NCBI GenBank assembly: GCA_937916185.1
Contig: CALGGD010000387.1
Coordinates: forward strand, 1 to 6,058
Source of the DNA: an uncultured Oxalobacter sp.
GTDB taxonomy: Bacteria; Pseudomonadota; Gammaproteobacteria; Burkholderiales; Burkholderiaceae_D
Direction of reading: 5' to 3'
Length of the DNA: 6,058 nt
Part shown: positions 1 through 5,311 of the stretch, piece after piece
How the letters are laid out: every line of letters begins with the position of its first letter
How positions within the stretch are numbered: position 1 is the stretch's first letter
Program-made: the position numbers and the translations under genes
Notes under the pieces: generated by a model
The model's input: only the letters and a program-made list of their open reading frames with translations
Database searches by the model: none
Told to the model about the DNA's origin: nothing

Positions 1-50
1 TGCGCCGATGATAGTGCCGCAACCGGTGTGAAAGTAGGTCACTGTCAGGC
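1..50 (+). rRNA. rrf: 5S ribosomal RNA, 3' end (partial)
   Basis: The first 50 bases match the 3' part of a bacterial 5S rRNA. They contain the CCGATGATAGTG segment, then GTGTGAAAGTAGGTCA, and end in CAGGC as in many proteobacterial 5S genes. The 5' part lies left of the window. The intrinsic terminator ten bases downstream fits the end of an rRNA operon in the usual 16S-23S-5S order. The exact 3' end (about base 50) is inferred from family resemblance, not from a computed alignment. Confidence 0.88.
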
Positions 51-59
51 AACCCCTAA

Positions 60-100
60 AAAAGCCCCTGGCCACAAAAGGCCAGGGGCTTTTGCTTTTT
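60..100 (+). terminator. Intrinsic terminator of the rRNA operon
   Basis: A perfect 14-bp stem (60-73 with 80-93, core GCCCCTGGCC / GGCCAGGGGC) closes a 6-base ACAAAA loop and is followed by TTTTGCTTTTT. The GC-rich stem and T-rich tail make a strong rho-independent terminator directly after the 5S rRNA. Confidence 0.95.
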
Positions 101-217
101 ATGTCTATATACTTGTTTTCTTCTCCGTCAGCAGCTCAAGTCCTTATTCTTTCAGTTGATAACGCCTTTCTGTAAAATAAACCTTTATTTTCTTGATGTC
201 TGACAGACGGGAATGCG

Positions 218-754
218 ATGGAAACTTGGATGATAGTGGTGGCGGTGGTTGCAGCGGTGATCATCGTCTGCCTGCCGAAACTGATCAAGAACTGGTATAA
301 CAAAAGTCCGAAGATGCAGCAGATCCGGGAGGGGGTTGAGGCAATCCAGGCTTTCCAGAAAAGGTATCCAGAAGTTGAGGACTATGAAAGGTCAGTGTTC
401 CAGGAGCTGCGCAACCAGGAAGCGGATGTTGATTTCATCAAGGATATCCTCGGTGATGCCTATAAGCAGACATTGAGGCAGGCGCATAAATCCTGTGAAG
501 ACCCTGTCCATTTCACAGACAGGTGGCTGTACACATCCATTGCCCCGAAACGCTGGGACCATATCGCAGGGATTCTCCACTATTATGTGTACATCATGCA
601 GGTGCTCCTTGACAGGAAATGCCGCCCGACCTCGCTGATCAATGCAATGGGGGGTAAACAGGCATTCATCGAGAAGATTGAGGGCGCTTATGCCAAAGAG
701 CTTGATCCTGACATCCTGATTGAGCGTGATTTCAAGCTTGACAAGAATACCTGA
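218..754 (+). CDS. Hypothetical single-pass membrane protein, 178 aa
   Basis: I do not recognise the family. Residues about 4-20 (WMIVVAVVAAVIIVCL region) form one strongly hydrophobic helix, followed at once by a lysine-rich stretch (KLIKNWYNK). By the positive-inside rule the N-terminus is outside and the roughly 150-residue remainder is cytoplasmic. That remainder is charged and looks mostly helical, with aromatic patches such as RWLYTSIAPKRWDHI and HYYVYI near residues 101-125, and it ends in a charged tail. There is no recognisable catalytic motif. The ATG at 218 has only a weak purine-rich upstream match (ACGGGA). It is still the better start, because the next in-frame ATG (230) loses residues before the helix without gaining a ribosome binding site. 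The gene lies 125 bp after the rRNA terminator and is not obviously in an operon. No terminator follows it clearly. It is coding by length and composition; function is unknown. Confidence 0.75.
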   Translation: METWMIVVAVVAAVIIVCLPKLIKNWYNKSPKMQQIREGVEAIQAFQKRYPEVEDYERSVFQELRNQEADVDFIKDILGDAYKQTLRQAHKSCEDPVHFTDRWLYTSIAPKRWDHIAGILHYYVYIMQVLLDRKCRPTSLINAMGGKQAFIEKIEGAYAKELDPDILIERDFKLDKNT

Positions 755-860
755 CTGGAACAGTTGGAAAATACTTCTTTTTAATCAATAATTTACTTCA
801 TCTAGTCCCTTTTCCCAATCGTATCCTGCTTTCATGGCTCAGTGGAATGACAGGAATTTA

Positions 861-878
861 TACAGCGTATACGCAGTA
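861..878. promoter_or_regulatory. 18-bp near-perfect palindrome, operator-like
   Basis: The sequence TACAGCGTATACGCAGTA is its own reverse complement except for one mismatched pair (864/875). Its core GCGTATACGC (865-874) is perfect. It lies about 70-90 bp upstream of the promoter of the 31-codon gene, in non-coding DNA. This is the geometry of a binding site for a dimeric repressor or activator. The binding protein is unknown. Confidence 0.4.
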
Positions 879-927
879 CCCGTAACAATTGACTGTTGTT
901 TTTTTCAGTAATTTTTCACTGTTAAAG

Positions 928-956
928 TATACAGTTATAAGTTGTCGCCTTATAAT
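928..956 (+). promoter_or_regulatory. Sigma70-type promoter of the small membrane protein gene
   Basis: A consensus -10 box TATAAT (951-956) is preceded by a 17-bp spacer and a -35-like TATACA (928-933, 4 of 6 match to TTGACA). Transcription would start near 963, giving a leader of about 54 bases before the ATG at 1017. The perfect -10 with a mediocre -35 suggests a regulated promoter. An inverted repeat overlaps the spacer and the -10. Confidence 0.6.
935..955. repeat. Inverted repeat overlapping the -10 box
   Basis: TTATAAG (935-941) and CTTATAA (949-955) are perfect 7-bp arms around a 7-base spacer. The symmetry extends outward as ACAG (931-934) and CTGT (958-961) with a two-base offset. 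Because the right arm lies within the TATAAT box, a protein bound here would block RNA polymerase. A repressor operator is the simplest reading. Confidence 0.45.
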
Positions 957-971
957 ACTGTACATAAACAC

Positions 972-989
972 ACTGTTATGATGAACAGT
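972..989. repeat. ACTGTT-N6-AACAGT inverted repeat in the leader
   Basis: Perfect 6-bp arms ACTGTT (972-977) and AACAGT (984-989) are separated by ATGATG. The site falls about 10-25 bases after the predicted transcription start. It could be a second operator or a small leader hairpin. ACTGT(T) also occurs at 892, 918 and 957, and its complement ACAGT at 931, so the element is repeated through the control region. Confidence 0.4.
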
Positions 990-1016
990 ATTTAAAAGAT
1001 GGAAAGGAGATATGTC

Positions 1017-1112
1017 ATGGACGAAACCACTTCTGAAGTTATGGATGTACTGACTTTTATCGGTTCAGTCTTTGTTGTCATCATGATTTGCCAACTGCCA
1101 TTCGGCTTCTGA
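1017..1112 (+). CDS. Small hydrophobic membrane protein, 31 aa
   Basis: This reading frame of 31 codons plus TGA has a textbook ribosome binding site, AAGGAG at 1004-1009, seven bases before the ATG. The product starts with an acidic segment (MDETTSEVMD) and then has one hydrophobic stretch, about residues 11-25 (VLTFIGSVFVVIMIC). It ends in QLPFGF. This is the shape of a small single-pass inner-membrane protein. Proteins of this size often bind and modulate larger membrane complexes, but I do not recognise this one and assign no partner. A good promoter lies at 928-956 and an operator-like region surrounds it. The next gene starts 136 bp downstream with the same AAGGAG site and could be co-transcribed, since no terminator is evident between them. 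Support comes from signals and composition, not homology. Confidence 0.62.
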   Translation: MDETTSEVMDVLTFIGSVFVVIMICQLPFGF

Positions 1113-1248
1113 TTGCACGATTCAGCTGAGAGGGGATAGTTGGGAATCTGTTGAGGGAATTATCCTGGCAAGCATGATAGGAATGGGCAATGGCGGTTTT
1201 TTTCGGTTAAGATGATGCATACCGATTCAACGGAAAAGGAGCGTTTGA

Positions 1249-1572
1249 ATGGAAATGTGCGTTATTTTCTACCCGAGCGGTCATCTGCAGTTACAGGTTC
1301 CGGATGATGATTTCTGCCATGTTTATGACAGTCCTGAACGGCTTGCCAAGGATGTCTCGGATTTGATGGATGGCGATACAGCATTGGGCTGGTATGGCAA
1401 TGACTTGGATGCTTGGGTTGACGAAGGAAAACTGGCAACGCTCCGCCATATCACGGCATCACAGATTCCAAGCTATCTGGCAGACTTGAAGGCAGGGAAG
1501 GTGGATACCGGTGATTTCTGGTCTCATCAGGATGCTTTTTATCAGGCATTGATGCTGAGACGGAATATCTGA
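1249..1572 (+). CDS. Hypothetical acidic soluble protein, 107 aa
   Basis: The family is not recognised. The ATG at 1249 is supported by AAGGAG (1236-1241) seven bases upstream. The product has no signal peptide or membrane segment and is clearly acidic (runs such as PDDDF, LMDGD, GNDLDAWVDEGK). The N-terminus reads like alternating beta strands (CVIFYPSGHLQLQVP), and the rest looks mixed alpha/beta with several tryptophans (48, 56 and 91 by rough count). It is probably a small cytoplasmic protein. It follows the 31-codon gene at 136 bp and may share its transcript. A hairpin terminator starts 41 bp after its stop codon. No catalytic motif is apparent, and the function is unknown. Confidence 0.75.
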   Translation: MEMCVIFYPSGHLQLQVPDDDFCHVYDSPERLAKDVSDLMDGDTALGWYGNDLDAWVDEGKLATLRHITASQIPSYLADLKAGKVDTGDFWSHQDAFYQALMLRRNI

Positions 1573-1613
1573 AAATAGAGGAAAATTTCAACTGCTTGAT
1601 TGAAAATCTATTT

Positions 1614-1656
1614 GAAATCGCTGAGCCCTTAATAGGAGCTCAGCGATTTCGCTTTC
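1614..1656. terminator. Hairpin terminator between convergent genes
   Basis: A perfect 13-bp stem, GAAATCGCTGAGC (1614-1626) with GCTCAGCGATTTC (1638-1650), closes an 11-base loop that can itself pair CCT with AGG. On the plus strand it is followed by GCTTTCTT, a modest T-tract. On the minus strand the tail is weaker. It sits between the stop of the 107-residue gene and the stop of pepD, so it probably ends transcripts from both sides. Confidence 0.8.
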
Positions 1657-1677
1657 TTGAAAGGCAATCAGCCGTTG

Positions 1678-3132
1678 TCAGGCTATTGCCTCAAGGATTG
1701 ATTTCAGCAGCAGCCATGCTTTTTCAACCGTATCAATCTCAAGGGATTCTTTTGGGGAATGCGGATTATGGACGGTTGGGCCGAATGATAGGGCATCCAG
1801 CACAGGGTATTTCGCTTTCAGGATACCGCATTCCACACCGGCATGGAAAATATGGGTGGAAGGCTTGTTGCCGAAAACCTTTTCATATACAGCCATGCTG
1901 GTTGCCAGGATCGGGGAATCGAAATGCGGTTCCCAGCCAGGATAGCCGTTTTCTTTTTCTGTTTTGGTTCCTGACAGGGAAAACAGGCTGACAATTTCAT
2001 CAGCCAATGCTTCACAGGCGCTGTCGATGGTTGAGCGTGCCATGAAGATGCAAAATCCTTTTTCAGGTTTAATATCGACGACCCCGATATTGTTGGATGT
2101 TTCTGGCGCACCGGCGATGGTTGGGCTCATGCGCCAGACCCCATGGGGGGCAGCGTTGAGGGAACTCAACCAGACAGCCTGGTCTGTTCCGGACATGACA
2201 GAGGATGCCTGTGTTTCCTGGATACTGATGGTCACGCCGTCATCGACACCAGCCAATTCATTGCGGTAAGTTGCCTGATAAGCTTGGCTCAGGGATGCCA
2301 TGGTATCCTGGTTTGCAGGGGCAATGGCAATGACTGCAGATGCTTCACGGGGCAGGGCATTGCGTGCGGTACCACCAATGAGGCTGCTGATCCGGATGGA
2401 CAGTTGCTTGGAAACAGCATTCAGCAAACGGATGAGCAGTTTGATGGCATTGCCCCTTCCTTCATGGATATTCACGCCAGAATGGCCGCCTCGAAGTCCC
2501 GATACCGTGATCTGGAATGTTTTCCAGCCTGTGGGGATGTTTTCAACCTGATGCTGGCGGCTGGCTGTCACATCAAGACCTCCAGCGCAGCCAATGCAGA
2601 ATTCTCCCCATGTCTCACTGTCCAGGTTGAGCAGGATCTTACCTTGCAGGACACCGGTTTCCAGATGGTTGGCGCCGCCCATGCCTTCTTCCTCATCAAC
2701 AGTGAAGAGGGCTTCAAGGGGACCGTGTTGCAGGGTTTTATCTTCCAAAACCGCCAAGGCGAGGGCGACACCGATGCCATCATCCGCACCGAGGGTGGTG
2801 TTGTCTGCCGTAACGGTATTGCCGTTCACCTGGGGGCGGATAGGGTCTTTTGAGAAATCATGGTCAACCCCTTCATTTTTCTGGCAGACCATATCCAGAT
2901 GGCCTTGCAGGACAGTGCCCGGCAGGTTTTCCCGACCAGGACTGGCTGGTTTACGGATAATCAGGTTGCCGCCTTTGTCAACAAGGTTCTCAAGTCCTTG
3001 ACTGTCAGCCCAGTCTTTGAGGAAAGCGACGACAGCTTCTTCATGTTTGGATTGACGGGGAATGCGGCATAAGGCAGCGAAATGTGCCCAGACGGAAGCA
3101 GGTTCCAGCCCTGCAAAAGGATAAACATTCAT
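1678..3132 (-). CDS. pepD: Cytosolic aminoacyl-histidine dipeptidase (peptidase family M20C)
   Basis: PepD is a cytoplasmic zinc dipeptidase of broad specificity that cleaves Xaa-His and other dipeptides, including Cys-Gly from glutathione turnover. With the start at 3132 the protein has 484 residues, almost the same as E. coli PepD (485). The metal-site motifs are all present in family order. GHLDMV holds His78 and the catalytic-side Asp80, and LGADDG holds the bridging Asp117. The VDEEEGMGG segment holds the catalytic/ligand Glu pair at about 147-148. LNLDSE holds Asp171, and PHSP near the C-terminus holds His458. The GGHSG lid-domain motif is also seen. Four in-frame ATGs lie close together (3156, 3150, 3141, 3132), none with a clear Shine-Dalgarno. 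I chose 3132 because it gives the family length and N-terminus (VWAHFAALCRIP aligns with E. coli LWDIFAKICSIP). A TTG-initiated extension to 3246 looks non-coding. The gene diverges from the channel gene. Confidence 0.96.
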   Translation of the reverse strand: MNVYPFAGLEPASVWAHFAALCRIPRQSKHEEAVVAFLKDWADSQGLENLVDKGGNLIIRKPASPGRENLPGTVLQGHLDMVCQKNEGVDHDFSKDPIRPQVNGNTVTADNTTLGADDGIGVALALAVLEDKTLQHGPLEALFTVDEEEGMGGANHLETGVLQGKILLNLDSETWGEFCIGCAGGLDVTASRQHQVENIPTGWKTFQITVSGLRGGHSGVNIHEGRGNAIKLLIRLLNAVSKQLSIRISSLIGGTARNALPREASAVIAIAPANQDTMASLSQAYQATYRNELAGVDDGVTISIQETQASSVMSGTDQAVWLSSLNAAPHGVWRMSPTIAGAPETSNNIGVVDIKPEKGFCIFMARSTIDSACEALADEIVSLFSLSGTKTEKENGYPGWEPHFDSPILATSMAVYEKVFGNKPSTHIFHAGVECGILKAKYPVLDALSFGPTVHNPHSPKESLEIDTVEKAWLLLKSILEAIA

Positions 3133-3232
3133 ATTGGTCATGGGAGTCATTTTCATGAAATCAACAACGGTGGGGCAATCATACCAATTTCCAGTGCACG
3201 GAACTTGCGCCTGGAAGAAAAAAGCCAGAATA

Positions 3233-3249
3233 ACATTGTAAAACAATGT
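3233..3249. repeat. Inverted repeat in the pepD/channel divergent region
   Basis: ACATTGT (3233-3239) and ACAATGT (3243-3249) are perfect 7-bp arms around AAA. On the minus strand the element contains TACAAT (3240-3235), a 5-of-6 match to a -10 box for pepD, but I see no convincing -35. It may be an operator for pepD or simply a small hairpin. Confidence 0.3.
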
Positions 3250-3320
3250 GTCTTGAAAGATTTGTCTAAATAGATTGTGCTACCATAAGCCCGGTTTTGT
3301 TCTGATGGGATGGAACAGAA

Positions 3321-3335
3321 AAGGATAGCTAATTG
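3321..3335 (+). promoter_or_regulatory. Ribosome binding site that fixes a TTG start for the channel gene
   Basis: AAGGA (3321-3325) lies seven bases before TTG at 3333. The next in-frame ATG would be at codon 54, after the first membrane helix, so the TTG start is needed to keep the protein intact. The out-of-frame ATG at 3337 is not usable. Confidence 0.7.
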
Positions 3336-4601
3336 GATGCCGTAAGAGAATTTATCGCTTTTTACCTGTCGTTTTTTGAGAGTTCTCCTGTTCTTTATAC
3401 GACAGCTGCATTGCTGATACTGATTCTTGTATCGGCGGTTCTTTATGTCATCTTCAAACGCATCCTGCTGAAGATTGTCCAGAAAGTCCTCAGCATGACC
3501 GGCATTTCTGATGTCGGGTATGAGCTGATCAACCGGGTTGCAACCCGGCTCGCCAATATCGCACCAGCTACTGCTTATACAGAAACCATTCATCTGATTC
3601 CCAACCTGCCGGACGGGTTGGTGCTTTTCATCCGCCATACTGCTGCTTCGTTCATTGTGCTGAGCCTGGCGATGGCGATAGCCGGTGTGTTTGATATCAT
3701 CAACGCACTGTATAACCGACGGTCAAGTGCTGACCGCCCAATCCGGGGTTACATCCAGTTGTTGAAGCTGGCTGTCTATCTTATTGCCGTCATCCTGATT
3801 GTTTCCCTGGTGTTCAATAAATCGCCGATCCTGCTGCTTTCTGGACTTGGTGCGGTTACGGCTGTGCTGATCCTTGTTTTCCAGGATACGCTGCTGTCGC
3901 TGGTTGCCAGTATCCAGATATCCGCAAATGGGACTGTCCGTGTCGGTGACTGGATTGAGATTCCCAGTATCGGTGTTGATGGGACGGTTGTCGATCTTGC
4001 CCTGCATACGGTCAGGGTCCAGAACCTTGACCGGAGCGAGACGACCTTCCCTGTCAGGAAACTGGTCACAGAGTCTTTCAAGAACTGGCGGCCGATGCAG
4101 GAATCCAATGGACGGCGTATCAAGCGTGCGATATATCTGGACCAGTCCAGCATCCATTTCCTCACGGTGGAGGAAGACAAGAATATCCATCGGTTGCCTG
4201 TCCTGATGTCTTGGTTGGAAATGGAGGAAAGGATCCGGGGCAGATGGGACGGGAAAGAAGTCAATGACAAGGGGTATATCAACAGCTACCGTCAGACCAA
4301 TGTGACGGTCTTCCGTGCCTATATTGAACAGTACTTGCACAGTCATCCCGAGGTTGATAAGGAAGACCTTATCATGGCGCGTCAGCTCGATCCAGGTCCG
4401 ACAGGGATGCCTATTGAGGTCTATTGTTTCCTGACAACTGCGGACTGGCATCGTTATGAGTCGGTGCAGGCAGACATCATCGACCATCTCTATGCAGTCC
4501 TTCCTGAGTTTGGTTTGGCGGTCTATCAACGGCCGAGCGGCAGGGATCTTGAGGTTAAAGGATTCAGCCCGGAACAGGAAAAACACGGAATCCAGGCATA
4601 G
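3333..4601 (+). CDS. ybdG: YbdG/MscM-type mechanosensitive ion channel (MscS superfamily)
   Basis: This is an inner-membrane channel that opens under membrane tension and protects against osmotic downshock; E. coli YbdG underlies miniconductance (MscM-type) activity. The 422 residues compare with about 415 in E. coli YbdG. Membrane helices are visible near 20-41, 103-124 and 142-162, then the pore-lining region LSGLGAVTAVLILVFQD (about 169-185) and its amphipathic continuation TLLSLVASIQISAN. The MscS beta domain follows (VRVGDWIEIPSIGVDGTVVDL, about 202-222, through ESFKNW). A C-terminal domain carries the typical YbdG strings GRRIKR, VFRAYIEQYL, MARQLDPGPTGMPIEVY and YESVQADIIDHL. From memory, E. 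coli YbdG has VFKDP where this protein has VFQDT at the pore-helix kink. The start is TTG, supported by AAGGA seven bases upstream. It leads a probable operon with two two-helix proteins 50 bp downstream. Family assignment is firm; conductance properties are inferred. Confidence 0.93.
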   Translation: MDAVREFIAFYLSFFESSPVLYTTAALLILILVSAVLYVIFKRILLKIVQKVLSMTGISDVGYELINRVATRLANIAPATAYTETIHLIPNLPDGLVLFIRHTAASFIVLSLAMAIAGVFDIINALYNRRSSADRPIRGYIQLLKLAVYLIAVILIVSLVFNKSPILLLSGLGAVTAVLILVFQDTLLSLVASIQISANGTVRVGDWIEIPSIGVDGTVVDLALHTVRVQNLDRSETTFPVRKLVTESFKNWRPMQESNGRRIKRAIYLDQSSIHFLTVEEDKNIHRLPVLMSWLEMEERIRGRWDGKEVNDKGYINSYRQTNVTVFRAYIEQYLHSHPEVDKEDLIMARQLDPGPTGMPIEVYCFLTTADWHRYESVQADIIDHLYAVLPEFGLAVYQRPSGRDLEVKGFSPEQEKHGIQA

Positions 4602-4651
4602 AAGACTTCTGACAGGCTGGCAGGGCAGGGTATGCTATCGGGGAAAACAGC

Positions 4652-5263
4652 GTGAAGCTCAAGGAAACCTACCGGAAGATTCCAGATACTGTCCGTTATA
4701 CTGTGACAGCGGCTTTGCTTTGGGGAACAGCTGTCCTGCTGGAGTATGCGCCAGAAGCCTGGCGGGGTGTCTCGAATATTGTCAGCGGCATCTGTCTGGC
4801 AGGTGGTCTGATTCTGGTTTTTTTTGTTGTCCAGCGTTTTCTGTCAGAACGTTTCAACCAGGTGACGATGCTCCAGCGTATGCATGCGCATGTCCTTTAT
4901 GGGCGGTTGAGCATCATTGATGCACAGCTTTCCGCTTTTATTGAAAAGCTTGGTACATTGCTCTATCCGCAGGATATGACGGGATTTCCTTTCCTTGAGG
5001 CGAACCTTCCTCCTGTACATGATGTGGTATGGAAAGATTCCTTGATGGAATTGGTCCAGGCAAGCCGGTTGCCAAAGGAAGAACAGGGTAATTTCAGGAA
5101 CGCTTTTGAAGGGCTGCAAAAGCTGGGGCAGGCATGGGGGGAGTTCAAGAATATGCATGTGCTGGAACCTTCAGCTTTGATGATGTGGCAGGACAGGCTG
5201 CGTCAGCTGGCATCTGAGACGCTTGCCTCACTCCGGAAAGTCATCTGGCATATTGAAGCATAA
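4652..5263 (+). CDS. Hypothetical two-helix membrane protein A, 203 aa (paralogue of next gene)
   Basis: I do not recognise the family. The protein has a basic N-terminus (MKLKETYRK), two hydrophobic helices at about 15-32 and 42-62, then a helical cytoplasmic domain of about 140 residues. Both termini are probably inside. The segment after the second helix, RMHAHVLYGRLSII (76-89), matches QMNAEVLAGRIGIV at 76-89 of the next gene's product. Similarity continues through HDVVWKDSLMEL, the RL-K--Q---R-A---LQKL stretch, LEP, and a final LA-----LRK helix. The start is GTG with GGGGA (4640-4644) seven bases upstream. A stop at 4610-4612 rules out a longer form, and there is no in-frame ATG between that stop and 4652. 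It lies 50 bp after the channel gene without a terminator, so co-transcription is likely. A role as channel partner or other membrane-stress protein is only suggested by context. Confidence 0.78.
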   Translation: MKLKETYRKIPDTVRYTVTAALLWGTAVLLEYAPEAWRGVSNIVSGICLAGGLILVFFVVQRFLSERFNQVTMLQRMHAHVLYGRLSIIDAQLSAFIEKLGTLLYPQDMTGFPFLEANLPPVHDVVWKDSLMELVQASRLPKEEQGNFRNAFEGLQKLGQAWGEFKNMHVLEPSALMMWQDRLRQLASETLASLRKVIWHIEA

Positions 5264-5268
5264 TCGGT

Positions 5269-5307
5269 GGAGGTATACCCTTGATAAGCAGGAGCCGCAA
5301 TTTTTAA
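5269..5307 (+). promoter_or_regulatory. Strong Shine-Dalgarno with 8-codon TTG leader frame
   Basis: GGAGG (5269-5273) is the best ribosome binding site in the window. It stands seven bases before TTG at 5281, which opens a frame of eight codons (MISRSRNF) ending in TAA at 5305-5307. The TAA overlaps an ATG (5307) of a 4-codon frame, whose TGA (5319-5321) overlaps the ATG at 5318. The arrangement could couple translation into the following gene. Skipping one T in the T5 run at 5301-5305 would instead fuse the leader in frame to the gene. Confidence 0.4.
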
Positions 5308-5311
5308 TGGT

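Noticed and set aside
156..178. TTGATA and TAAAAT as a promoter for the 178-residue gene
   Set aside because: The spacing between the boxes is only 11 bp, too short for a sigma70 promoter. No other convincing promoter was seen between 101 and 217.
1163..1203. Possible terminator ending in the T7 run at 1197-1203
   Set aside because: The only nearby pairing is a 4-bp TCCT/AGGA stem that is not adjacent to the T-run, so no terminator is called between the 31-codon and 107-codon genes.
1174..1215. 13-codon frame between the two small genes
   Set aside because: No ribosome site, low-complexity product (MIGMGNGGFFRLR) and no other support.
1596..1991. 131-codon plus-strand open frame after the 107-residue gene
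   Set aside because: It would start inside the region of the shared terminator and then run antisense through the 3' end of pepD.
2143..2853. 236-codon plus-strand open frame
   Set aside because: It is antisense to the conserved catalytic core of pepD and is explained as a shadow of that gene's codon pattern.
3302..3318. LexA-like CTG...CAG site before the channel gene
   Set aside because: The spacing is 11 bases instead of the canonical 10 and the inner sequence lacks the expected AT pattern.
3153..3638. 161-codon minus-strand open frame upstream of pepD
   Set aside because: It overlaps the 5' part of the channel gene and the divergent spacer, and it has no recognisable domain. The channel reading is far better supported.
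3723..4586. 287-codon minus-strand open frame
   Set aside because: It lies wholly antisense to the channel gene, which has firm family matches. Its translation is rich in Asp, Arg, His and Gln without domain structure, and there is no ribosome site.
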